Shown: one piece after another, positions 16,884 to 25,157 of the stretch
Position numbering within the stretch: position 1 is the first letter of the stretch
Layout: every line of letters starts with the position of its first letter
Source of the DNA: Sorangium cellulosum So0157-2
GTDB taxonomy: Bacteria > Myxococcota_A > Polyangia > Polyangiales > Polyangiaceae
NCBI RefSeq assembly: GCF_000418325.1
Contig: NC_021658.1
Location: 9,314,001 to 9,378,000, forward strand
Reading direction: 5' to 3'
DNA length: 64,000 nt
Notes under the pieces: generated by a model
The model's database searches: none
What the model was told of the DNA's origin: nothing
Seen by the model: only the letters and a program-made list of their open reading frames with translations
Made by a program: the position numbers and the translations under genes

Positions 16884-19800
16884 CTAGCTCCCTCGCTGCC
16901 GCTCGAGCCGCTCTCTCATCCAGTTGGGGATCCGCTCGGCCGCCTCGATCGCCCGCGCGAGCGCCGCCTTCCCCTCGGCGTGGCGGCCGCGGCGCGAGCG
17001 CGCCCGCGCCCGCGCCTCGATCACCTCGATCTGCTCCTGGCCCACGGAACAGCGGGCGGACCGCCCCTCGAGCTCATCCCACTCCGCGTCGGTGGCGTCG
17101 CGCGTCGCCAGGTCGATCATCGACCACAGCACCTCTTCCGCGGGGGCCATCTCCGGGCCCCCGCGCCCCGCGGCGATCGCCTTCGCCTGCTGGGCCCGGA
17201 TGGTCTCGATGATCTCCCGCGCCTTGTCCTCGTCGCCTCGATAGAGGAGCAGCCTCGCCTGGAGGAGCTGCGCCCAAGGACGCGCCTCCTCCCCCCGCTG
17301 CTGGCGCTCCAGGTGCGCGGCCCGCTCCACGTGCGGCATCGCCATCTCGAGGTTGCCCACCATGTACAGGTACTCGCCGAGGTTGAACTCCCCCATGAGC
17401 TCCATCGCCCCGAGGCCCAGCTCGCGCGAGAGGGCGAGGAGACGGCACATGTCCAGGATCATGCCCTCGTTGTCGCCGAGGCACGCGCGCAGCAGCGCCC
17501 GGTTGTTGATGGCCGGCCCGAGGTGCAGGAGATCGCCGCGCGCCTCGCACATCCGGATCGCCCGATCCAGCGCCGCCCCGGCCTCGTCCAGCTTGCTCAG
17601 CCCCTGGTAGATGAAGCCGAGGACGAGCAGCGACACCACCAGCGTCTCGTAGCCCTCGTCGCCCAGCGCCTCCGCCTGCGCCGCCGCGCGCTCGAACTCG
17701 CGCGCCGCCTCTTCCTCCCGGCTCTCCCGGTGGAGCGACAGCGCCGCCCCCATCGACAGGCGCGCCGAGAGCGCCGGGGGCAGCGCGCCGCTCGCGAGCG
17801 CCTTCGCCTGCTCCACCCGCTCCTTCGATCGCCCGTAGTCGTCCATCCAGTCGAGCGTGATCGCCTCGTCGAGCAGGATCTCGATCTGCTCGATCGCCTC
17901 CCCCTCCTCGATCGCCATCGCGCGCGCGCGCGCGAGATCCCCGAGCGCGTCGTGGTAGCGGCCGAGCCGGTAGCGCATCAGCCCCCGGCCCCGGTAGGCC
18001 GCCCTCCGCCGCGCGCCGCGATCCGGGGCCGGCTGCGCCAGCGCGCGGCTGTAGTGCAGCTCCGCCTCCATGTACGCGTGCCGCTCCCGCGCCCGCTCGG
18101 CCAGCTCCAGGTAGGCCGCCTCCGCCACCGCCGAGAGCCCCGCCTCGGCCGCGTGGTAGGCGATCTTGAACCGCCGCTGCTCCCGGCTCTCGTGCGCCGC
18201 CGCCTCGCGGTGGTGCTCGTACGCGGCCAGGTGGATCCGCCGCCGCTCGGCCTCGGCGATCCCCTGCGCGATCGCCTCCCGCATCAGCGCGTGACGGAAC
18301 CCGAGCCGGCCCTTCCGATCGACGACCAGCACGCCCGCCCTGAGCAGCCGCTCGGTCCCGACCCGCGCGTCCAGCGGGAAGGCCGCGCCCTCGCCGCGCC
18401 GATCGAGGTGGCCCAAGACGCCCGCGATCTCGTCGGGCGACACCTCGGCGCCGAGCAGCGAGACGAGCCGCGCGTGCGCCCCGAGCGCCGGCCCGAGCGC
18501 CTCGATCTCCCCCTGCGCCAGCGGATCGAGGAGCGGCAGCGCCGGGAGGCGCTCGAGCTCGTCGGTCGCCAGGTACCACGCGTCGCCCCGCGGGTGCCGC
18601 CGCAGGATCCCCTCGCGCTTGAGCCCGTGCACGAGCTCCACGAGGAGCAGCGGCACCCGCTGCGCCCGCTCGATCAGGCGATCGATCGCCGGCTCCGGCA
18701 CGTCCCGCGCGGGCAGGAGCAGGCGCCGGCAGAGCGCCCGCGCGCTGTCGGCGTCGAGGGGATCGAGCCGCACGACCTCGCGCCGCGCCGCCCGCTCGCC
18801 CCAGGAGGGCTGCGCCTCGGCGAAGGCGGGGCGCCCCATCGCGCACACCCAGAGCGGCGTGGCCCCGTCCCCGAGCGCCGCGTACTCGAGCGCCGCCAGC
18901 GTCACCTCGTGCGCGAACTGCGCGTCGTCGAGGATGACGACGACCGGCGCGGCCGCGGCGCACCGGCGCAGGCACTCGCCCGCCGCGCGCACGCACGCCG
19001 AGCGCAGCGCGCCGGGAACGGCCTTGAGCGCCTCGACGTCCCGGAAGAACTCGCCGCCCGTCCGCTCGTCCACCCACCCGAGCGCCATCGCCAGCCCCGA
19101 GCCGAGCTCCTCGCCGAGCGCGGAGCCGAGCCGCTCCGCGAGCGCCGCGCGGACGCCGCTCTCGGGGGGCGCCTCGGGGATGTCGAGCGCCTCGCGCACG
19201 AGCTCCTGGAGCGTCGCGTCCGCGACGCCGCTCGTCGGCTCCCGCCCGCGCAGATCGATCAGCCTGGCCTGGGGCAGGCGCTCCCGGAGCTGCCTGACGA
19301 GCTCGACGAAGAGGCGGCTCTTGCCGTAGCCGGGCTCGCCGATCACCGACACGACCGTGGGCTGCCGCAGCCGGAGCGCCTCCTCGGCGCTGTGGACGAG
19401 GTGCTCGAGGACCTCGCGGCGGCCGATGAGCGCGCCGGGGCCCGTCGTCTCCCGCGCGTCGTCGCCGGGCCGCGGCTCGCCATCCCCCGCGCGATCGTCC
19501 TCCGGCGCGGCGAGGGACGCCTCCGGGAGCGCGGCCGCCGCCGCGGGCGTGAGGAACGGCCCCGGCGGCCCGGAGGCGGCCGGCCACCGCTCGGCGCGCG
19601 AGAAGAGGGGGCTCAGGAAGCGCCGGGCCCCGCCGGGGCGGGCCTGCACCGACACGGGCGCGAGATCGATGAGCACCCGCTCGCACAGCCCCGCGCGCAG
19701 GAGCTCGTCGGCCGCGCGCCTGGCGTGGCGCGCCGGGCTCGCCGCGCCCTCGTGGCCGAAGACCGCCGCGTAGCGAGCGCCGGACGCGTGCGCGAGCTCG

Positions 19801-20900
19801 CCGCCGAGCGCCCGGACCCTGCGCTGCACCGCCATCCGATCCGCCGCGCCCTCGAAGAACAGGAGCCCCACCGCGCGGCGCTCGGCGCCGGCCACGGAGC
19901 GAGGCCCGCCGTGCTCGCTCGCCGTGAGCTCGTCCCCGAGCGCGCGCTCCAGCGCGGCGCGGAGCTCGGTCGCGCTCGCGAACCGCTCGCCCCGCTCCTT
20001 GGCCAGGCACCGGTGCACCACCTCCTCGATCGCGCGCGGCACGGCCGCGCGCGCCGACAGGCGCGGCGGCCTGCGGCTCCGGTGATCCTCCAGCACCACC
20101 GCGCGCGGCCCCCAGAACGGAGGCCGGCCCGCGAAGAGCTCGTACAGGATGACGCCCATCGCGTAGATGTCGGCGCGCGCGTCGAGATCCGCGCGCCCGG
20201 CGGACTGCTCCGGCGCCATGTACTCCGCGGTCCCCAGGGCGAGGTCCTCGTCCTGCGCGCCGTCGCGCCGCCCCACGACGCGGGCGATGCCGAGGTCGAT
20301 GAGGGTCGCCTTCCCCGAGCGATCGACGAAGAGGTTCTCGGGCTTGAGATCGCAGTGCACGTAGCCGCGCGCGTGCACGGCCTCGAGGGCCGCGAGCGTC
20401 GCGAGGCCGAGCTGGGCGGCCTCGTCGAGCCGCGGCGCCGGCCGCGCGGCCAGGCGCGCGGCGAGCGTGGGCGCGGCGACGAGATCGAGCACGGCATACG
20501 GGGAGCCGTCGTCCAGCGCGCCGCGCGCGTGCACGGCCGGCACGTGGGGGGGCCCCACGGCGAGGAGCGCCTCGATCTCGCGCCGGAGCCGCGGGGCCGC
20601 CCCGCGGCGATCGGCGCGCGCGAGCTTGATCGCCGCCGGCGCCCCGCCGCCCTCGGGCTCGGCCTCGAACACGGTGCCGAAGCCGCCCTGCCCCAGGACC
20701 CAGCGCGTCCGGTAGCCCGGGAAGCGCGGCAGCGAGACGGGGACGACCTCGGTGATGTCCGGCGGGCCCGCCTCATCGCGATGCGGCTGCGGCGGGCACT
20801 CGGGGCACGAGCCCAGGTTCCGCCGCCCGCACGACGGGCAACGCCGATGTTCCGGAGGTGCGCGCTCGGGATCCTGGTTCCGCTGGACCTCGGAGCCCAT
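16884..20900 (-). CDS. Ser/Thr kinase-like protein with zinc ribbon, AAA/orc1-like ATPase and TPRs
   Basis: The 1338-residue protein starts MGSEVQRNQD at 20900. A zinc ribbon (CPSCGRRNLGSCPEC, 21-35) precedes a kinase domain (~60-370) with glycine loop LGQGGFGTVFEAE and Lys92. The catalytic loop reads HCDLKPEN and the Mg motif DLG, so it is a non-RD kinase. A cyclase-like stretch follows, then an AAA ATPase with Walker A GEPGYGKS (~520) and Walker B VVVILDDAQ (~650), and TPRs to the end. The architecture is PknK-like. It lies 8 nt downstream of the lipoprotein gene at 20909-21802, probably in one operon. The stop at 16884 is followed in another frame (to 16789) by RFLRDVPDNARTLELARRWL, which looks like the family's usual C-terminus, so a late frameshift is likely. 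Confidence 0.88.
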   Translation of the reverse strand: MGSEVQRNQDPERAPPEHRRCPSCGRRNLGSCPECPPQPHRDEAGPPDITEVVPVSLPRFPGYRTRWVLGQGGFGTVFEAEPEGGGAPAAIKLARADRRGAAPRLRREIEALLAVGPPHVPAVHARGALDDGSPYAVLDLVAAPTLAARLAARPAPRLDEAAQLGLATLAALEAVHARGYVHCDLKPENLFVDRSGKATLIDLGIARVVGRRDGAQDEDLALGTAEYMAPEQSAGRADLDARADIYAMGVILYELFAGRPPFWGPRAVVLEDHRSRRPPRLSARAAVPRAIEEVVHRCLAKERGERFASATELRAALERALGDELTASEHGGPRSVAGAERRAVGLLFFEGAADRMAVQRRVRALGGELAHASGARYAAVFGHEGAASPARHARRAADELLRAGLCERVLIDLAPVSVQARPGGARRFLSPLFSRAERWPAASGPPGPFLTPAAAAALPEASLAAPEDDRAGDGEPRPGDDARETTGPGALIGRREVLEHLVHSAEEALRLRQPTVVSVIGEPGYGKSRLFVELVRQLRERLPQARLIDLRGREPTSGVADATLQELVREALDIPEAPPESGVRAALAERLGSALGEELGSGLAMALGWVDERTGGEFFRDVEALKAVPGALRSACVRAAGECLRRCAAAAPVVVILDDAQFAHEVTLAALEYAALGDGATPLWVCAMGRPAFAEAQPSWGERAARREVVRLDPLDADSARALCRRLLLPARDVPEPAIDRLIERAQRVPLLLVELVHGLKREGILRRHPRGDAWYLATDELERLPALPLLDPLAQGEIEALGPALGAHARLVSLLGAEVSPDEIAGVLGHLDRRGEGAAFPLDARVGTERLLRAGVLVVDRKGRLGFRHALMREAIAQGIAEAERRRIHLAAYEHHREAAAHESREQRRFKIAYHAAEAGLSAVAEAAYLELAERARERHAYMEAELHYSRALAQPAPDRGARRRAAYRGRGLMRYRLGRYHDALGDLARARAMAIEEGEAIEQIEILLDEAITLDWMDDYGRSKERVEQAKALASGALPPALSARLSMGAALSLHRESREEEAAREFERAAAQAEALGDEGYETLVVSLLVLGFIYQGLSKLDEAGAALDRAIRMCEARGDLLHLGPAINNRALLRACLGDNEGMILDMCRLLALSRELGLGAMELMGEFNLGEYLYMVGNLEMAMPHVERAAHLERQQRGEEARPWAQLLQARLLLYRGDEDKAREIIETIRAQQAKAIAAGRGGPEMAPAEEVLWSMIDLATRDATDAEWDELEGRSARCSVGQEQIEVIEARARARSRRGRHAEGKAALARAIEAAERIPNWMRERLERQRGS

Positions 20901-20908
20901 GCCGCATT

Positions 20909-21802
20909 TTACGGCGGCAGGAAGGACGTGATCACCACATCCGTGCGCGCCGAGGACGAGATCGCCGGGTTGTCGAGGCATTGGGAGTAGAAGCCGCCGT
21001 CGGCGACCACCGCTTCGCACACAGTATCGCACGACCCCGCGAGCGCGATGGGGCCGCACGGCTCCGTGATCGGCGCCCCGGTCGCCGGGTCGGGCTTGAT
21101 GTGACCTGCCGCACAGTCACGCTTCAGCGCCCGCGCGCGCGCGACGCCTGCCGGCGAGTGGCAGGCCCGTAGGTAAGGCGTCGAGGTGAACAGGTTGCCC
21201 CAGAACGCGCCCTCCCTGACCGAGTAGGTCGAGCGCTCGTTCCACGACGAGCCCATGGATACCTGGCTCGCGCGCAGGGAGATCATCACCGGGACGCCGT
21301 AATAGTTCGTGCGCGCGGCGAGGCACGCGGAGATGTAGCGCTGGTAGAAGGGATCCGTGAGCGGGCCGTACACCCACCAGTCCACGATCCCGAGGTAGCC
21401 GCTGTACGTCTCCTGTCGGCTCGTACCACCGCTGTCGGTCCACGTGAACGAGAACGACTGGTCCGGCCGGAGCGCACAGCTCACGACGTACTGGAGGAGC
21501 TGCCTTGACAGGGCGCCCTGAGGTCCTGGATCCTGGATGGCTGCGAGCGCGGCGGCGCTGAGCGCGCTCGGCTTGAGCGCGTTTGCGCCGAGCAGGCTCG
21601 GGGTGAGCGCGCCGGAGAGGAGCGCGTTCCGGTTGATGATATTGGACAGGGCGCCGTTCCCAGCCACGACGGCGCCCTCCGCCTCGCCGATCGGCTCATC
21701 GAGCTCTTCGTCGGTCACGTCGTCGATCTCGGCCCCGATGCAGGCGGTAGTAACCAGAGGTATTGCGAGCAGCGCAACAGTCCGTGTCCAGCAAAGGAAC
21801 AT
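20909..21802 (-). CDS. Lipoprotein of unknown function
   Basis: The 297-residue product has a type II signal peptide (RTVALLAIPLVTTAC). A short acidic region precedes an Asn/Ala/Leu repeat-like stretch (residues ~50-85: NALLSGALTPSLLGANALKP) that recurs in many Sorangium-type lipoproteins. The remaining 200 residues contain paired cysteines and WTDSGG, VDWWVYGPLTDPFYQRYIS and SPAGVARARALKRDC, without a family I can name. It precedes the large kinase by 8 nt in the same direction and probably shares its promoter, so it could act in the same signalling unit. Confidence 0.75.
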   Translation of the reverse strand: MFLCWTRTVALLAIPLVTTACIGAEIDDVTDEELDEPIGEAEGAVVAGNGALSNIINRNALLSGALTPSLLGANALKPSALSAAALAAIQDPGPQGALSRQLLQYVVSCALRPDQSFSFTWTDSGGTSRQETYSGYLGIVDWWVYGPLTDPFYQRYISACLAARTNYYGVPVMISLRASQVSMGSSWNERSTYSVREGAFWGNLFTSTPYLRACHSPAGVARARALKRDCAAGHIKPDPATGAPITEPCGPIALAGSCDTVCEAVVADGGFYSQCLDNPAISSSARTDVVITSFLPP

Positions 21803-21973
21803 CTTGTTCCCCCTTTCAGCGACGGGTCCCGGCCGGCGGTTCAGTGTCGAGGTGCGGCCAAGTTTAAGTTACCATTTAGAAACGCTCCTGAGTATACCGG
21901 TTCATCAAGATCATCCTCGAAGGGGGACAGCGGCGCGCGCGGCGGCCCGTGACGCGCCGCACGGTGGGGCAAG

Positions 21974-23377
21974 ATGACGAAAGAGGACGAGACGAGGCCG
22001 TTTTCGGAGGTCGAGCGGGCCAGCGCGCGCGGCGAGCTCCCGGCGGGGACCCTGGCCGGCGAATACATCCTCGAAGGATTCATCGCGCGCGGCGGCTGCG
22101 GGGTCGTCTATGCGGCGAGGCACGCCCGTTCAGGCAGGCCCGCCGCCGTCAAGGTGCTGAGCGAGGCGGTAGCTCACTCGCGCCGCGTGGTCGAGCGATT
22201 CGCGCGCGAGATCGAGGCTTTACGCCTGATCTCCCACCCCAACATCGTAGAAATTTGCGAAGTAGGTGAGCTGAACAACCATCAGCCGTTCTACGTGATG
22301 GAGCGCCTGGAGGGGCAGACGCTCGACGCGCTGATCAGGGCCGAGACCCGGCTCGCGCCGCGGGAGGCGCTCGATCTGTTCGAGCCCATCTGCGCGGCGC
22401 TCGGGGCCGCGCACGCCGCCGGCATCATTCACCGCGACGTGAAGGCGAGCAACATCTTCATCTGCTCGGGCAAACCACGCACCGTGAAGCTGCTCGACTT
22501 CGGCATCGCGAAATTGATGGGCCCCGAGGAGGGCTCGACCTGGCTGACCACCGCCGGAAGAATGCCCGGGACGCCATCGATTATGGCGCCCGAGCAGATC
22601 CTGGGCGGCCCCATCGATGCGCGGGTGGATGTTTATGCGCTCGGAGTGCTTCTCCATCGCATGCTGGTCGGAAGATTACCATTCCACACACATGACATGG
22701 ACGAGATGGTGCGAAAGCACCTCGAGGAGCCGCCGATGCCCCCGAGCTTGCGGGTGCCGCTTCCTCTCGAGCTCGACGCGGTGGTGCTGCGCTGCATGGA
22801 GAAGCGGCGGGAGCGGCGGTTCGGCTCGGTCGAGGAGCTGGTGCGGGCGCTCCGGGAGGCGATCGGCGAGCCCGCGTCGGGGACGAAGGGCGGGTCCGAT
22901 CCGACGCAGCCGGCGGTGGGCGTGTACCTGGAGGTGAGGACGCGCGGCGGCTCCGACGATCTCGACGACGCGCTCGCGGCCGACATCGGGCAGGTGCTCG
23001 ACATGGCCGAGTCGCAGCTCGAGCGCGCGGGGTTCATCCTGGCCTCGACGACCGGCAACGAGGTGCTCGGCGTGCGCCTCTTGCCCGCCGGGGCGGACGC
23101 GGAGCGCGACGAGCGGCGCGCGGCGCTCCGGGTCGCGGCGGCGCTGCACGAGGCGGTGGTCCGCCGCGCGGGGGCGGACGCGCGCGTGCACGTCAACGTG
23201 AGCGTCCACGCGGACGACGTGCAGGTGCGCCCGGCGGCGCAGCCCGAGATCCTGGGGGGCGCGCTGATGTGCGCGGGCGAGTGGGCGCCGGCCGGCGAGG
23301 AGCCTGGGGTCTTCGCGACGCCGAGCGCGACCGCGGGCCTCCTCGGCGAGGAGCTGCGCCCGATCCGCGGCGCGTGA
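21974..23377 (+). CDS. Ser/Thr protein kinase with a C-terminal degenerate cyclase-like domain
   Basis: The 467-residue protein has a Hanks-type kinase domain (~30-295). The glycine loop is ARGGCGVVYAA and the ATP Lys is K60 in AAVKVL. The catalytic loop HRDVKASN is at about 153, DFG at about 174 and the activation segment ends GTPSIMAPEQ; all key residues are present, so it should be active. The C-terminal ~150 residues lack a membrane helix and show the spacing of a class III nucleotidyl cyclase fold (AGFILASTTGNEVLGVRLLP, ARVHVNVSVHADDV) without metal-binding aspartates, probably a sensor or scaffold. It diverges from the lipoprotein/kinase operon. Confidence 0.9.
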   Translation: MTKEDETRPFSEVERASARGELPAGTLAGEYILEGFIARGGCGVVYAARHARSGRPAAVKVLSEAVAHSRRVVERFAREIEALRLISHPNIVEICEVGELNNHQPFYVMERLEGQTLDALIRAETRLAPREALDLFEPICAALGAAHAAGIIHRDVKASNIFICSGKPRTVKLLDFGIAKLMGPEEGSTWLTTAGRMPGTPSIMAPEQILGGPIDARVDVYALGVLLHRMLVGRLPFHTHDMDEMVRKHLEEPPMPPSLRVPLPLELDAVVLRCMEKRRERRFGSVEELVRALREAIGEPASGTKGGSDPTQPAVGVYLEVRTRGGSDDLDDALAADIGQVLDMAESQLERAGFILASTTGNEVLGVRLLPAGADAERDERRAALRVAAALHEAVVRRAGADARVHVNVSVHADDVQVRPAAQPEILGGALMCAGEWAPAGEEPGVFATPSATAGLLGEELRPIRGA

Positions 23378-23392
23378 CCCGCCGCGGGCGCG

Positions 23393-23953
23393 TCAGCGCA
23401 GCGCGTGGGTGCGGGTCATCCGGTTCGCGAACGTCGACAGCGTGTAGGTGCCGATGCCGACGATCACCTCGAGGGCCTGCTCGGCGGTGAAGCCCGCGCC
23501 GAGGAAGGCGTCGAGGTCGGCGTCCGAGACCTGGCCGCGCTCGCGCAGCGTCGCCTCGGTGAACGCCACGAGCGCCTGGAGGCGCGCGTCGGGCGCCGGC
23601 CTCCGCTCGAACAGCGCCGCGGCGACCTCGGCGGACGCGCCCGCGCGGAGGAGCAGCCCGCGGTGCATCGCGCGGCAGAGGTCGCAGCCGTTCTCGCCGG
23701 CGACGACCATCACGACGACCTCGCGCTCCACCGGCGAGAGCGTGGCCCCCTCGAAGACCGAGAGGAGCTCGTCGAAGGCGCGCACGAGGAGCGGCGAGGT
23801 CGCGAAGCGCGCCGAGGGCAGCGGGAGGAAGCCGAACTTCCGCGCGGTCCGCTCCAGCGCGGCGCGGGCCGCCGCGGGCGCCGTCTCGAGCGTGTGCGCG
23901 GGGAAGTGAGGGGAAGCAGCGGCCTGGCCAGGGGGAGCAGCGGTCTCGGTCAT
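23393..23953 (-). CDS. Carboxymuconolactone decarboxylase / AhpD-like protein
   Basis: The 186-residue protein starts MTETAAPPGQ at 23953 with Shine-Dalgarno AGGAG 9 nt upstream. It has the AhpD redox core ENGCDLCRAMH (E...CxxC...H) in the CMD fold, followed by the helical GFTAEQALEVIVGIGTYTLSTF. Family members reduce peroxides or act as thiol-dependent detoxifying enzymes; a peroxidase-like role is more likely here than lactone decarboxylation because both cysteines are present. A MarR-family gene lies upstream in the same direction, and both genes are preceded by the same 17-bp motif, so this is probably the regulator's target. Confidence 0.9.
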   Translation of the reverse strand: MTETAAPPGQAAASPHFPAHTLETAPAAARAALERTARKFGFLPLPSARFATSPLLVRAFDELLSVFEGATLSPVEREVVVMVVAGENGCDLCRAMHRGLLLRAGASAEVAAALFERRPAPDARLQALVAFTEATLRERGQVSDADLDAFLGAGFTAEQALEVIVGIGTYTLSTFANRMTRTHALR

Positions 23954-23973
23954 GCGGGTGTCTCCTGAGTTGG

Positions 23974-23991
23974 TTGTCAATGCAATCAATT
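23974..23991. promoter_or_regulatory. Predicted MarR operator upstream of the AhpD-like gene
   Basis: TTGTCAATGCAATCAAT lies 21 nt before the AhpD-like start codon. It matches the motif upstream of the MarR gene (24522-24538) at 16 of 17 positions, and the core TTGTCAATGCAA has inverted TTG/CAA ends. On the minus strand it contains a TTGACA hexamer. Confidence 0.65.
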
Positions 23992-24027
23992 GGGGATGAA
24001 GCGGCCGGCGCGGGGGCGGGGCCGCGC

Positions 24028-24492
24028 TCAGCCCTCGGGCTCGAGGTTCGCGAGGAGGCGCTGGAGCGTGCGCCGGGTCGTGAGGAGATCCTCCTCCGGG
24101 ATGCCGGCGCGCAGCTCGTCCACGAGGGCCTTCGCCTCGCCCGACAGCGCCTTGCGCAGCGTCCGCCCGCGCGCGGTGAGGTAGACGAGCCGGGCGCGCC
24201 GGTCCGTCGGGTCGCGCCTCCGCTCGACCAGCCCGTCGCGCTCCATGAGCGCGAGGATCCGGCTCATCGTGGGCACGTCCCGGAAGGTGCGCTCGGCCAG
24301 GTGCGTCTGCGTGACGCCCTCCTGCTCCCACAGGCGGACGAGCACCATCCACTGCTCGGGCGTGATCTCGACGCCGTGCGCGCGGAAGCGCCGGTACATC
24401 GCGGCGCGGGAGGAGAGGTACACGCGCGCGATCCAGTAGCCGAGGGCGTTGTCGAGGATGATCCCCCCTTCGGCCGTGAACTGGTCGCGCAT
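24028..24492 (-). CDS. MarR family transcriptional regulator
   Basis: The 154-residue protein is a normal-length MarR regulator. The winged helix is recognisable in ITPEQWMVLVRLWEQEGVTQ, the recognition helix in VPTMSRILALMERDGLVERR and the wing in DPTDRRARLVYLTARGRTL. It starts at ATG 24492 and lies upstream of the AhpD-like gene on the same strand with a 74-nt gap. Such proteins usually repress themselves and a neighbouring detoxification gene and are released by oxidants or phenolic ligands. The shared 17-bp motif supports this. No conserved redox Cys is obvious in the N-terminal helix, so the inducer type is unknown. Confidence 0.92.
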   Translation of the reverse strand: MRDQFTAEGGIILDNALGYWIARVYLSSRAAMYRRFRAHGVEITPEQWMVLVRLWEQEGVTQTHLAERTFRDVPTMSRILALMERDGLVERRRDPTDRRARLVYLTARGRTLRKALSGEAKALVDELRAGIPEEDLLTTRRTLQRLLANLEPEG

Positions 24493-24521
24493 GATGGCCG
24501 AGCGTAGCTCAGAAGAATTAC

Positions 24522-24538
24522 TTGTCAATGCAACCAAT
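24522..24538. promoter_or_regulatory. Predicted MarR operator/promoter upstream of the marR-like gene
   Basis: TTGTCAATGCAACCAAT lies 29 nt before the regulator start. On the minus strand it supplies a TTGACA -35-like hexamer followed after about 16 nt by TACGCT, so operator and promoter may overlap and the transcript may be nearly leaderless. Confidence 0.6.
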
Positions 24539-24604
24539 AGTGCGGCGCGCGGCGCGGGGCTCGCTGGCGCGGCCGGCGCGGGCCCCCGTGCGGTCGTGGC
24601 GGCG

Positions 24605-24721
24605 CGGGCGGCGAGCGGCGCGGGGCGCGCCCGGCGTGGCCGGCGCGGCCGAGGAGCGGCGTCGAGAGGATGGGCGCGCCGTAGGACCGCACGCCGAGCT
24701 GCGGGACCTCGCCGTGCTCCG
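24605..24721 (-). pseudogene. Dead fragment of an EamA/DMT transporter gene (C-terminal part)
   Basis: Bases 24632-24721 align with 31481-31570 of the intact EamA gene at about 90% identity by eye, and weaker similarity runs on to about 24605. The minus-strand translation HGEVPQLGVRSYGAPILSTP parallels HGDVSQLGVLAYGAPVLSTL of the intact protein. Both ends are missing, so it cannot encode a transporter. Confidence 0.8.
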
Positions 24722-24762
24722 GCGAGCGCCGCCGGGCGGCTCCTCGGCGGCAATCCACGGCC

Positions 24763-25020
24763 GGCGAGCGCCGCCCGATGGCGGTCGGATGTAAGCCCTC
24801 TTCCCTTCGATCGCCGCCCGACGGCGCTCGGCGCAAACCAACTCTCGGCAACCGCCGCCCGGCGGCGATCTGGCGTAAGTTCTCTTACTCGCGATCGCCA
24901 CCTGGAGGCGCTTCGGCGTAAGACGTCTTACTCGATACCGCCGCACGGAGGCGCTTCGGCGTAAGACATCTTCCTCGAGATCGCCACCGACCACCGATCG
25001 GCGCAAGTGCACAGCCTCGC
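24763..25020. repeat. Array of about six imperfect 43-bp tandem repeats
   Basis: Units start at 24763, 24809, 24850, 24893, 24936 and 24979 and are 41-46 nt long; the three central ones are exactly 43. Each has a GC hairpin core near its start (CGCCgCCcGGaGGCG), then CGGCGTAAG, then an AT-richer half. In unit 4 that half completes the perfect palindrome GTAAGACGTCTTAC (24917-24930). A decayed half-unit may follow to about 25061. The length is not a multiple of three, so the array is not a coding repeat. A partial start may exist at 24721. Confidence 0.85.
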
Positions 25021-25157
25021 ACCCCCCGGCAGGCGGCAAACAAAGAAAGATGGCTTACCTCAATGGGGTGGAGGGCGGCGGTTCGAGCAGGGTGCCGATC
25101 TTCGCGCGCCCTGGCGCGGGCGTGGTGCTTGTGCCGGGGAGGTGAGGAGCGCCAGGC

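Noticed and set aside
16980..20990. Long plus-strand open frame opposite the kinase-AAA-TPR gene
   Set aside because: Low-complexity Arg/Ala/Pro translation with no motifs, fully antisense to a well-supported gene.
24763..25020. CRISPR array
   Set aside because: Similarity runs through the whole 43-bp unit, the only variable part is about 13 nt, the units are imperfect, and no cas gene is nearby.
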